From positions 8,316,406-8,380,405 of the forward strand of contig NC_052117.1 of the NCBI RefSeq assembly GCF_012273895.1: a DNA stretch of 64,000 bases, read 5' to 3'. This stretch comes from Zerene cesonia. Lineage: Eukaryota; Arthropoda; Insecta; Lepidoptera; Pieridae. The notes beneath the pieces are model-generated. The model worked only from the letters and a program-made list of their open reading frames with translations. It did no database searches and was not told the DNA's origin. Of the stretch, positions 23,401 through 31,900 are shown piece by piece; the stretch's first letter is position 1; the number at the start of each line of letters is the position of its first letter. The position numbers were made by a program, and so were the translations under genes.

Positions 23401-23480
23401 GGGTCCGAGGGTGGTGGTGGCCGGTGGAACGGGTCTGAATGGAACTCTGATGATGCCAATTGAGATAGCTTGCAACCCAT
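8331..23480 (-). CDS. Globin X-like protein, gene 1 (3 coding exons, 189 aa)
   Basis: Spliced CDS is complement(join(8331..8489, 10539..10770, 23302..23480)): 570 bases, 189 codons plus stop. The product is a complete single-domain globin. Visible residues: MGC start (Gly2 myristoylation and Cys3 palmitoylation candidates), a Pro-rich linker at about 20-30, Trp43 (A helix), Phe58 (B10), Phe72 (CD1), His93 (distal E7), His125 (proximal F8) and the G/H helices at 138-180. E7 to F8 spacing is 32, as in vertebrate neuroglobin. An in-frame TGA lies two codons upstream of the ATG (TGAGCAATGG), fixing the start. Introns are in phase 2 (B12.2) and phase 0 (G7.0), all GT-AG. Haem and gas-ligand binding are well supported. 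Membrane attachment and a redox, sensing or lipid-protection role like globin X are inferred. It lies downstream of its paralog on the same strand. It might instead be annotated as neuroglobin-like. Confidence 0.95.
8490..10538 (-). other. Globin gene 1 intron 2 (G7.0, phase 0)
   Basis: 2,049 bases between a GTGAGT donor and a TTTTTTTTCAG acceptor. It contains a complete short Helitron-like element (8639-8792) and, at about 8515-8580, a reverse fragment with the CCGCCCCGGCTTCG end. From about 8800 to 10500 I see only AT-rich sequence with no repeat or coding signal I recognise. Confidence 0.9.
8639..8792 (+). mobile_element. Short complete Helitron-like element in gene 1 intron 2
   Basis: Begins CTACACTAATATTATAAAC and ends GGGGCGAACAGCTAGT. 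The middle has TTAGAAAGCTGCAATTTCAC and ATAGGCTATATATTTACCAC, shared with partial copies at about 20083-20157 and 45474-45533. Confidence 0.55.
10539..10770 (-). CDS. Globin gene 1, coding exon 2 (helices C-G, haem pocket)
   Basis: 232 bases encoding the last base of codon 60 and residues 61-137. It carries Phe72 (CD1), distal His93 (in AELAEHA) and proximal His125 (in VGSTHRQ). The acceptor is CTTTTTCCAG just above 10770 and the donor is GTGAGT starting at 10538. The exon is exactly as long as exon 2 of gene 2, and the two proteins match at about 50 of 77 positions here by hand count. The E-helix intron of vertebrate neuroglobin is absent. Confidence 0.96.
10829..10872 (+). repeat. Fragment of repeat family A near the exon 2 acceptor
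   Basis: GTGATCACCACCGCCCGAGT is followed by a partial re-duplication GTGATCACCACTTGCAGAGG. It lies about 60 bases upstream of the gene 1 exon 2 acceptor on the minus strand, in the branch-point neighbourhood. Confidence 0.5.
11985..12258 (+). repeat. Repeat family A, near full-length copy
   Basis: Starts TTTTATGTCATAGCGGGC, continues with CTGGTGGTTCGCCTGATGG, GCGATCACCACCGTCCATG, a purine-rich middle, CACAGTAGCATGCTACTAC, TTTC-free CACGCCGGTTCTG, GCGAGCTGGTCCAATTCGTG and ends GCTCGACTCCCACA. It has no coding capacity and no tRNA box. I cannot place the family in a class. Confidence 0.75.
12858..13196 (+). repeat. Repeat family A, full-length copy
   Basis: The longest copy in the window, about 335 bases, from TTTTTTATGTTATAGTGGGC to GTACTCGACTCCCACA. 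It includes the segment TTTGCAGAGGTAGTGCCTCT, which itself forms a short hairpin, and the phrase TTTCACGCCGGTTTTTCATG. Confidence 0.75.
13243..13345. repeat. 53-base tandem duplication
   Basis: GAATAATTCTATATACTAGC and the following GCTCGTTCCGGC recur with a period of 53 (starts at 13243 and 13296), each followed by ACTCGGAAT. A third partial ACTCGGAATAAATAA echo ends the run. Confidence 0.7.
13427..13590 (-). mobile_element. 3' end of a non-LTR retrotransposon (LINE), 5' truncated
   Basis: On the minus strand it reads GGGGGGCTGGTGACCTGTAC, CACCAGTCTCTCACAACG, AACTAAATAAAGATGATTTT and then an ATT-repeat tail. This arrangement, a polyadenylation-like AATAAA and a short tandem tail, is typical of CR1/Jockey-type LINE 3' UTRs. 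No reverse transcriptase remains. Confidence 0.6.
13718..13808 (+). repeat. Diverged 5' fragment related to repeat family A
   Basis: TTTTTTATGGCAGAGCAAGC, GGTGGGCCACCTGATG and GTGGTCACCACCGCCCATAA align to the family A start but with many changes. Probably an older subfamily. Confidence 0.5.
14104..14255 (-). mobile_element. tRNA-derived SINE (family C)
   Basis: On the minus strand the head has box A (GTGGCCGAGAGGCTAGGCG) and box B (GGTTCGAATCC), followed by CTCGTGATCAAATTTTTTTC and the body phrase AAAGCATTTCAATGCTATAA. The head resembles a Leu/Ser-type tRNA D arm. Copies at 20590, 33420, 43779 and 47430 share head and body, showing a mobile family and not a working tRNA gene. Confidence 0.75.
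14418..14602 (+). mobile_element. Helitron-like element, subfamily 2
   Basis: Ends ATTTAACGCGTGCGAAGACG then CGGGCAAAAGCTGTC. The matching subfamily member at 41487-41663 has ATTTAACGCGTGAAACGCCG and ends AAAAGCTAGT, and both share CTACATAGT near the start. Confidence 0.5.
15727..15887 (-). mobile_element. Helitron-like element, subfamily 3, reverse
   Basis: On the plus strand: GTCCGCCCCGGCTTCGCCCG, GACCAGTAGTTCCCGTGATT, AGCGCGTTCAAACAAACAAA and TTATATTAGTAT. The copy at 56290-56452 has the same order and phrases. Confidence 0.55.
16122..16270 (-). repeat. Repeat family A, 3' half, reverse
   Basis: Plus strand reads TGTGGGAATCGAGCACGCTT, CACGAATTGGGCCAGCTCGC, CCGGCGTGAAATAGTGGCAT and GGAGCCGGAGGCCCGTTTCC. 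It has cut into a Helitron-like 5' end at about 15970-16090 that carries GATGGATGTATGTATGTATG. Confidence 0.7.
18717..19021 (+). mobile_element. 5S-like lepidopteran repeat (family G), copy 1
   Basis: Starts TTTTTTGGGTTCCGCACGC and ends GACTCGCACTTGACAGTTTT. In the middle, 18897-18939 reads GAGGTTAAGCAATGG then ATGGGTGACC, the pattern of the 5S rRNA internal control region (box A AAGCA.CG and box C TTGGATGGG.GACC). TCTGTCTGTCCGTGCGTCTG marks the 5' part. Confidence 0.7.
19182..19440 (+). repeat. Repeat family A, 3' truncated
   Basis: From TTTTTTATGTCATAGTCGGC through GCGCTACCACCGCCCATGAA, GATTGCCGACTTTAATTGGG and GGGCCTCTGGCTCCTCCACT to CGAAACACAATAGCAAGC. The final block ending TCGACTCCCACA is missing. 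Confidence 0.7.
20590..20704 (-). mobile_element. tRNA-derived SINE (family C), head portion, reverse
   Basis: Minus strand carries GTGGCCGTGAGGCTAGGC and a perfect T arm, GCGGGTTCGAATCCCGC, then CTCGTCAAACG. Only a stub of the body (TATTCTTTA) remains before AT-rich DNA. Confidence 0.65.
20752..20820 (+). mobile_element. Family C SINE body, forward, beside an inverted head
   Basis: TTTTTCTATTCTTTAAAAAT and AAGGCATTTCAATGCTATGA followed by AACTAAAAATTAAA match the 3' body of the copy at 43779-43940. It points the opposite way from the head at 20590-20704, about 50 bases to its left. Confidence 0.6.
20905..21365. mobile_element. Non-autonomous hAT element (MITE), 461 bp
   Basis: The ends are inverted: CAGTGTTACCAACTCT at the left and, read inward from the right, CAGTGTTCCCAACTTAGAGG. 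Exact 8-base target duplications CAGGCAGA flank it (20897-20904 and 21366-21373). An 8-base duplication and a CAG start are hallmarks of the hAT superfamily. Both subterminal regions are full of CCCCTAAA-type repeats, likely binding sites for a transposase supplied elsewhere. The interior is AT-rich and non-coding. Confidence 0.88.
21913..22078. mobile_element. Small hAT-type MITE, 166 bp
   Basis: Perfect 14-base terminal inverted repeats CAGTGGCGTAGCTA, with exact 8-base target duplications AACCCAAC at 21905-21912 and 22079-22086. The interior is GC-rich (GGGCCCTCCTCCCC) unlike its surroundings, and is partly palindromic, with GGGCCCTGGTGCA near both ends. It has no coding capacity. Confidence 0.88.
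22722..22800 (+). mobile_element. Degraded tRNA-like SINE head (family B)
   Basis: AACGTGAGCGTATAATCAAA, GTGGGTTCTATTCTCGGTGG and GTACACAAGTCTCCG align with the head of the copy at 37545. Box B is mutated. Confidence 0.45.
23302..23480 (-). CDS. Globin gene 1, coding exon 1 (N-terminus, helices A-B)
   Basis: Encodes residues 1-59 and two bases of codon 60. The N-terminus reads MGCKLSQLAS, with Gly2 and Cys3 as expected of a dually acylated protein. A Pro-rich linker (four prolines at 21-24) follows, then helix A with the conserved Trp43 and helix B with Phe58. The donor GTAGGT begins at 23301 and splits the Lys codon AA|A, which is the B12.2 position. Reading on without splicing meets TAG at once, so the splice is required. 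Confidence 0.93.
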
Positions 23481-23489
23481 TGCTCACGA

Positions 23490-23645
23490 TAGCCGTTGAC
23501 CTATTGTTTGGTTTTTAAAATGAGTCTTGGCGGGTCTCTCTCACTCTTGGTCTATGGTATGCTTTAATCGCCGTTGAAGTATTGTTTTTTTTAATGCGCT
23601 GTTTTTGGTCACTCTTGGTCTATGGTCCGCTTTTAGGTCTATAGT
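23490..23645. repeat. Imperfect tandem duplication just upstream of globin gene 1
   Basis: Two units of roughly 70-78 bases lie end to end. GCCGTTGA recurs at 23492 and 23570, each followed by TATTGTTT, and TCACTCTTGGTCTATGGT recurs exactly at 23541-23558 and 23609-23626. A further partial echo (GTCTATGGTCGTT) follows at about 23644. The repeat starts about 10 bases before the ATG, so it lies in the 5' UTR or proximal promoter. Confidence 0.75.
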
Positions 23646-24616
23646 CTATGGTCGTTAAAGATCTTATCTGTTACACTTTGTTTGACAGGTTTAATAATGT
23701 TTACACTGTTGTGTTTGTTAGATTAATTTTAATAATTAACTCGATAGTTACTAGTTAATAGTCACGTTATTTTTTAAATATTATATATAGCACTTGATTT
23801 GATTTTTTAAACACACTTTTAGTATAACACTTAATTTTAACATTTAATTGGGTTTTTTCCAATATAACAGGTTAATGTTACTTGTCATTAAGTTAATGTA
23901 GATATCGATAAAAGCCGATATTCCAATAATCTTATTTTACGTGACTAGTGACGCGATCAGAGCATTTTTTATGACTGAATTTTGTTTCTAGAAGACTACG
24001 AAACCAGTGCTGTTCTTGAGATATTTAAATTTATCGATAAAATGTGTGTTTCCTTTTTTATCATTTGTTAGAAGAAAATGGTTAATTTTGATGTAAATTT
24101 TAATAATAAAAAGTTGTTGAAATTAATGCTATATATCTATTTATGTTTCGTGGAGCATTTGCTAAAATTTATTATTAAAATTGAAAAAAAAATGATACAC
24201 AATTCAACACGTAATTTCAACGCTAAATTACGTGTCTTCATATTTTATATAAATAACTTTCATTTCCACCAAAATTATTAACATGTATGTCATAAATTAC
24301 CACTGATATATTTTTTATTTATAATATATTTTGACATAACAATAAAAGAACATATTTTTAATACCTCTTACCTAACCTTAACAAAATACAAATATCGTTT
24401 AATCGATATCGTACAGTACTTCACTATTTCGACTATTCGGTTCATGCAATTATATGACGCACGGCAATTGTATGATAATAGTGATGTCCTTTTTAGAAAT
24501 TATGGCTATCATACGTCATACTATTCTCTCCCCTAATTAGAATGTAGTCTTTATTACAATGGGATAAGGGCTGTATTCGAGCGATTTTGATGTGCGATAT
24601 GTATCAAAATATCTAT

Positions 24617-24895
24617 TGTTTTTAGGGTTCCGTTGCCAAACAATAAAACAGAGCCCTATTTCTAATACTTTGCCGTCCGTCTGTCTGTCTATTGGTCACT
24701 AAACTATCAGGAACCGTGATAGTTAGACAGTTGAAATTTTTGGAGATGAAACAATAATAACAATGAAAAGTCGAGGTTAAGCAACGGTTAGCACGGTCAT
24801 AGGTTGGATGGGTGACAAATTTTATTACAGTTGCTCTTTAGCTTATCTGTACGGAATACTTAGTGTCACGACTCCGACTTGTGCTAGACTGTGAA
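24617..24895 (+). mobile_element. 5S-like lepidopteran repeat (family G), copy 2
   Basis: Starts TTTTTAGGGTTCCGTTGCC. Carries TGCCGTCCGTCTGTCTGTC and ACCGTGATAGTTAGACAGTT. The 5S-like block at 24771-24816 reads TCGAGGTTAAGCAACGG, TTAGCACGGTCAT and GTTGGATGGGTGAC. It is the best-preserved 5S-like block of the three. Confidence 0.72.
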
Positions 24896-25139
24896 AGTTG
24901 TGAGTAGCTAGCTACCTATTTATAATTTTGGACTAAAAATAAAACAGATTTTAATCTAATCAGTTTATATTGATGGACAGGTAAATATTTGTTTATCTAT
25001 TTTGTTTTGGTGACCTACTTCATAAATAAAGCTAAGAATTCCATTAATTATTACTTATTTAATATAAAAACGGATTTTGACTATGCTATAATTATATTAA
25101 AATAATATTAAAGAAACATTTTTCGTCACGGATTGTCCC

Positions 25140-25330
25140 AGCTCCCACCTTTCAAAAGACCGACGTGAAATAGTGACATACTTCTGTTTTTCTTTCGGTG
25201 TCGGAGGGTCTCCTTTTTCTTATCCTCCCCAATTCATTCATTTTTTCCTGTCTTCAATCCTTTCCTTATTCTTTACCCATTTGCAGCGGCACTGCATTTG
25301 GAAATGTTTATGGGCGCTAGCGAACCTTAC
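25140..25330 (-). repeat. Repeat family A, reverse, diverged
   Basis: Plus strand has CAAAAGACCGACGTGAAATA, GTGTCGGAGGGTCTCC, a pyrimidine-rich middle (TTCAATCCTTTCCTTATTC) and GGAAATGTTTATGGGCGCTA. This is the reverse of the family A order. Confidence 0.6.
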
Positions 25331-25856
25331 CTTCAAGCGAACATCCAGCTCAGTTGCCCTAAAGGTTTATAGGTTAAGAAATGGCGACTGGAAAGAAGGA
25401 ATGTAAGGAAGAGTGAGAAAAAGGTAAGTCGCCTCCGATTATTATACATATTTAAACGATAACTGTTAAATACAATAGCTTGTCAAGGATAAGAAAACGA
25501 TCGTATTAAATTCAAACAATAAAAACGCTCGAACACTTTAAAATAATATTTATTTAAATTAAATAACATTTGATACACCAATCTTATACATAGTTTACAC
25601 ACATCCATCGTTTAAATTACACACTTGGTAAATACTGATTTTGTCTACTTAACACATAAATATATTTAAAGTATAGGAAATGATAGCGGAAATCGAAAAA
25701 TAGATTGATTTCTGTAGGTTTGTTTAGGTTAAATTGAAAGTGATAGTCATAAAAGGAATTATAAGCCACTTATGTAAATATATAATAATTGTACACAAAC
25801 TGAATTTATGATTAAGTTATGTATTTCCTACAAATAAAATAGATTAAAATATACAA

Positions 25857-26048
25857 TTATTTTTAACAAAAAAAAAATGATTTCAAATTGTCAGAACTAG
25901 ACAACATTTAAATCGGACCACATAGGAGGCATCAGCTTTCAATTTAAAGGATCATACAAATCGGTCCAGCCAACAAAAAGTTAGGTAACAAACAAATAAA
26001 AAATACAGTCGAATTGATAACCTCCTTTTTGAAGTCGGTTGAAAATAC
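25857..26048 (+). repeat. Repeat family I (GAAGTCGGTT element), copy 1
   Basis: ATTTCAAATTGTCAGAAC, AAATCGGTCCAGCCAAC, GTCGAATTGATAACCTCC and TTTTTGAAGTCGGTTGAAAA. The same order is seen at 33565-33752 and 44413-44600. Confidence 0.6.
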
Positions 26049-28813
26049 AGTACAGTATGTGTTTCGATGACGATATATGTACCAACCTGTTCAATTACAT
26101 ATGTATAAAATACTGAATATGGTTTTATAATGTACAATGGTACTTGATAGAATTTTAGCCCATGTAATCGATATATATCAATATTTGACCGAAAAATAGA
26201 CATGACATTTTAACAGAGACTAGACAATACAAAACAACTTCTTGGTTGGGGAGAGATTATGATAGCTCGTTATTCAATAATTATTTCATAACTTATACCA
26301 ATATTTCTTTATTAAAACCAATAAGCAACTCATTAATTTTTTGCATATTTGTTAAGTTTTATTGACTCCCTTAAGCTTTTAGTAAATATAATTATGGACT
26401 TAAAAATGCAGGAAGGAGGTGTATAAACATTGATTCCAAACATGACGTTTATTTGCTCTATATTACATGCTCTATATACATGAGCTCTATATTTAGAAAC
26501 AACTAGGTTTCAATTTATTCGTTTTTATTGCAATCAATTGCTTAAAAAATGATAAACTTTTAAAGAATAGAAAACAGTTAGGCACATGAAAATAAAGTTA
26601 CATAGATATAACTAAATGAACGTAAAAGTAAATCATCAAAAAAAAGGTTTCATGATTATGTTTATATAAATTCATCAGAACTGAGAATAGCTGACAAGCA
26701 TTTTTCAAATCACGGGTGCCCTGACAAAACAAGGTTTGTCATGGTACGAGCAGCTAACTAATAGTTTATCAGTGTGCTCTTTACCTTTTACCATGGTTGC
26801 CTGGAAGAGATCACTTCAAAGTGATAAGGCCGCTTAACAAATTGTACACTGCAACTAAATTAATATAATTACTATTTTTTAAGGATTCTCCCTTGAACAA
26901 TCTTGTTAAAGAATTAAATAAATAGCTGATATTAACACATGCATTCTATATACGAGACTGCCTCTCTAAATACGAGATTTAATATAATATTCACACAGAT
27001 ATGTTTTCAATAATAAAATGCATTGCGAGTCTAGTGATCTTCCAACTGTACTTTGTTCACAATTCCTCGTTATATCTTTCTCTATTTATATAAACCAATG
27101 CTGTATTTGCAGAACATACACACGAATCAAATTAAACCGTTAAATTCTTCTTTTATTAGGAGTACTCACATGTAGTGTAGATATAGATTATAAATAAATG
27201 ATTTCACAAAGAAAACATGCTATATATTATAATATACATTTTGGCATTGAATAATTTATTTTGTTCATACATCGTTTAATCATCTAGTATGCTGTAAGAC
27301 AAGATATTTAAGTCCATCTTTCAGGTCACATATCTCATAAAATGTAATCACATATAGTATAATGTATACGACAACAAAAAACACTGAAAGGTCGCAAAGA
27401 AGGTCTACAAGAGATCAAATCCAAGTATCTACAACATTCATATATTATTTACATATAAGCGTATTTGCATACTAAACAGTAGACAACCGCACATCAACAC
27501 ATTTAATAAGTTATTTATATATTCAGAGTTAAATACGAATCTTAAGTATCTAAGTTTATTAAGTAGGTATTTTATTTATTTTTAATCATTTCTCAGAGTA
27601 AACGGAATCATAAGTAAAACAAGAAATAGAAACAAATTACATTATTTATATACCTTTGTATATTATATTAAATAAATTAGCTATTTCCTATTATTTAATT
27701 CATACATAATTATATATACGTTAATAACGTAATTGTTACAATGTAGATATTATTACACCAGCAGTCCATTTTGTTATATATATTATGTTTTAAAACATTA
27801 TGCATGTTAATAAATAGCTAAGCTACGATAAATAATTACACATTTAATAATTAAGATGGATTTAAAAATAATTTTAATATAATTGTGATGGCCTAAACTC
27901 GCTTATAATTGATATTGACGTACCAATTAATTATTCAAGTTGAAATAAAACACGATTTAAATAAAATGGCGTCCTTTGAAGTAATGGGAGGGAACAAAAG
28001 AAGAAAAGATGCCTAAATATTACGATTTAACTGGTCTTAAAATAATGATACAGTAGTCTTATACTACACCACTTATTTATAAGACAAACTTCGAATCATT
28101 TGAATTAAGAAAAAAATTGACATAACAATTTATCAATAAAATTGCGGCCTCACTAAATCATATTGCAAAAATTATGTTGTTTTAAATTGGACAAACGAGT
28201 TGCCTTAATGGACATATAAGATACCTAACTTTTGTTGAATTTATGAAGAAATTTATCAGAAACACAGCCGCAATAGCGAAGCATACACAAATCTGTTCTT
28301 AACTACCTACTATCTATAAGTACATCTCGCTAACTTTATACAAATTAATTACACATACATCGACACCAAGAAACTATAACTATTCAACATTTATTATTCA
28401 TGAATATACAGAGAGGTTAGTGTGAAACCAATGTTTGCGTATCCTAAACAAATACTTACCGTTTCGCTTACCTTTTTCACTTTTCAATGGGTCGCGTTGA
28501 TCAAATTCAGTGATTCGGTAGAATTTGTTTGATTTTTCTATTATTTGAGCAATACATATGTTATGGTATTTTAGTGGGTTATCATTTTGTAATATTTGAG
28601 ATAGTACAACTTAACAGATTTTATATAAAGCAGACACTGACTCCAATGATCACCAACTGCGTATGGCATAACAAATTCCACACGAAGAATAGTATAAAAG
28701 TCGAAATAAGCGACCGACATTAATTTACAAATACACACTGTTTTTCTAAATTGACATTTGTACACGCATTTCTGAAAATACGAGATCGAAAAGCCAGCTT
28801 TGTTGGTGGCAGT

Positions 28814-28960
28814 TCACGATGGCTTCCCAGCTTGTTCGTAGCCATCTACGAGGGTCTGCAGGATGAACTTTATTGTTATTTTGTATATATTTTCCACATT
28901 CGGTGTGTAGCGATCTCCGAGCGTCGATTCGACGGCTGCTAAGAAGGGTGCTTCGATTTT
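28814..28960 (-). CDS. Globin gene 2, coding exon 3 (helices G-H, C-terminus)
   Basis: 147 bases encoding residues 141-188 and a TGA stop at 28814-28816. The acceptor is TTGTTACAG and the first codons are Lys-Ile-Glu, in phase 0. It shares about 33 of 45 residues with gene 1 exon 3, including LGDRYTPN and the H helix, and then ends three residues past the shared YE-AG motif. Confidence 0.94.
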   Translation of the reverse strand, partial: KIEAPFLAAVESTLGDRYTPNVENIYKITIKFILQTLVDGYEQAGKPS

Positions 28961-31900
28961 CTGTAACAATGATACAAGTAATGTAGCAGTTATTGAAAGT
29001 ATATGTAAGCCTGGAATTGGAAAAATTGACTAACTTTTACTATAAAGGAAAATGTATGACTGATTGACACCTTCATCAATGTTAAACTGGAAAGTAAAAT
29101 GACAATTGTAAATTATGTCTCTTCCATGTTAAATTCTACAAAAATAAATGTTATATTCTAGGCTATAAAACTAGGTACGTTTCATAAATTTTTGATTCAG
29201 TTTTATTTACTGTTTGAATGACACACTCGTAGATTGCAAACTTTTATGCAAATAACTAACAGCTCTTTATCACATTGGCAATTTTATGTGCTTTATTTTT
29301 AAAATAAATTATATATGTGTAGGTATACATACTTATAAGTGATTGCATCCTTACTATACGAGCATATAATGTTATAAAAATTGTGCTGGTTTGTCTTTTT
29401 TCAAGTAGCAATATATCGATTTTATGATATGATTTTATGTATGCAGATTGTTAAGAGGCTAGAGATCGACATAGGCTACTTTTTATGATGTAACACCTCT
29501 ATCCCATAGAAATGTGACTACGTTAGCTTACTATAATTAAAGTTGAGACATTTTCAAGATATTTATTTCGGTGCTAGTTGCTAAGACTTCCTATCAATGT
29601 TCTCCAAAGTATATTTCGTATTTAAAACATTCATCGTCCATTAATTTTTTCTAGCTCGCATTCTTCGAAGTAAATACAAAGAGCTCAACCAATTGCGACA
29701 AATATATAAAGAAAGGGGACATAATCAGTAAGCGCAAGGCACATACGCGAAAATATTGCAAATACAGTTATTGTATTATCCTTTATATAATTTCACGCGT
29801 GACTGCTGACGCGATGTCATGGAGTCGATTGTGAAAAGACGCGGAAGATATTTATCATTCCCCTTCTGTTCTAACTTTTTCTTATAATGTGGAAGCAGTG
29901 ACATTTTTCTTAACTTTCGTAAGGCGTCTAAGTTTGTTCTTTAGCGTGAGCTAATTCGGATCAGAAGGCAGGCAAATATGTTTAATTGAAAATTGATATG
30001 TTGCTCTATAAAATTGCTATATTGTTAAAGTCGTAGGGGAATATACTTATAACTCAGTATCACACAATAAACTTATAGTACGAGATCCGACCGCGTGATT
30101 TATACGTTCATATGTTTGATTAATAATATATAATTTATATCGATATTTATAACTAAACTAATGCCGATCCGCAAAGGTGCCCATCCAAATTTGGCCGCAA
30201 TTAATTTCAATTAAAATGTAATTAATTATTTATTTTTGAACTATTACGTTCACTTGTAATTGTTAAAAGATATATTTCATTAGAAAAAAAAATAAATAAA
30301 ATAAAAACACTAGTATTACACGCGCTCGGATCTTAGACTATTATAGTTATTGTCAAAAGGACATATCTATGCAAAGTCAGTTGCGTCATGTATATGTGAA
30401 GAAAAGTATAAAAGTGTAAACGTTGTGAACACTGGGTTTTAATTTAAAAACTGATAACTTTCTAAGAAGCAAGCATGATAACCTTTTCATAAAAGGCAAC
30501 GAGGTTTTAAACTTTCACCCGAACCCTGAACTATTATTTTCTGTGAAGTCTTTATAAGAGTACTAGCTGACCCGTCAACCGCTCTTCTGCCTTACTCTTA
30601 TCATTTAGGGGTATAAAAATAAATGTTGGCCGATTCTCAGATATACCCACTATGCATAGAAAATTTCATAAGAATCGGTCCAGCCGTTGCGGAGTTTGCT
30701 AACTAAAATTTTGACACGGGAATTTTATATATAAGACAAGACATACCAACTACTTTATAATATAAAAACTACTCACCCAAAAGTATTCTACTTTAAAGCC
30801 AGGTATTTTCCTATGACTGGCGCCAACCTGGTGGATGTATTCAAAGAAGTTATCCAAGTCATCCAGACCCTTTATCCCTTCGTCCAGTGTGTTCATCACA
30901 TTATTGGCGTGTTCAGCCAGTTCCATTGAATTGATTTGTTCCTCTTTCGTCCTGTACTGTCGAAACTTCTCGAACATGTTGAGAAGATCTTGGTTCTCTT
31001 CAAAGAGTCTGAAAAAGACGAGGACTTTAGGTGCTGCTTTGATTTCAGGTTGTGAAGACTGACGTCGTTTAAATAAGGTTTTTTAACCTAAAAGTAATAT
31101 TGAATATTACTGTACGTAATAACTTACGTATTTGTAATATAATTTTAGATTATTCCTATATTGTATTACTGAAGATTTGATTTACTGAAATGTATCACAT
31201 TAATTATATACAGGAGGGTTTGACCTTAGTCTTCACAAGGGCATATTAGTTAAAATATAAATATAGGTTAGTACTAGTTGTTCAATACGACACAAACATC
31301 TATTCATAGTATAGTTTTGTGATTATTAACTACTAATTATGTAACTAACAGTCTAATCAAAGTATTAGTGCTTTTAGTAGCTCACAAAGACCAAAATAAC
31401 AATATTCTTATCTACTTTGGTTAATAGTGGAGTTTCTATTTAGAATGTGCTGGATATCATTAATTCGTATATTTTTGAGACTAAATTTAATAGTTTATGT
31501 TAGCATAATCGATTCGTATAAAGCATTTATACATATTTACTTTATTTAAGATTTATGTACATTCATTCGTTTTTTATTTAATTCCAATACATTATGAATT
31601 TATTTTTAAATATTCGTAAAAAGGAGAAGTCAGAGAAACTGAAGTATATCATAATCAAATAAAATAAATCAGGGACAATATTATTATGGATATAACCTGC
31701 TTTATAAGCAATGATATTATCGTCTCTTTTGCTTTGAACAAACTGAGAAGGGATGTTCTTTTGAGTAGCTTTTAATTTGTTATTGGTTATGTATTACTTT
31801 ACTAAACTACTAAAGTCCAGTGTCAGTTTAGAAAATTTTTTAAAACTGTCGTACGGATTTAAATTAAACTTTAAAAATGACATTTAATTTGTAGAAAATA

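Larger units (their letters stand above)
23481..28813. other. Intergenic region between the two globin genes
   Basis: 5.3 kb containing the 5' flank of gene 1 and the 3' flank of gene 2. Beside gene 1 there is an imperfect tandem duplication (23490-23640). One 5S-like element (24617-24895) and one reverse family A copy (25140-25330) follow. From about 25545 to 28813 only one short repeat (25857-26048) is recognised, so this part may include a long 3' UTR for gene 2. The frames at 24078-24281 and 25952-26203 are AT-driven and I do not call them genes. Confidence 0.6.

Noticed and set aside
30835..31062. Plus-strand frame of 75 codons.
   Set aside because: Antisense shadow of globin gene 2 exon 2.
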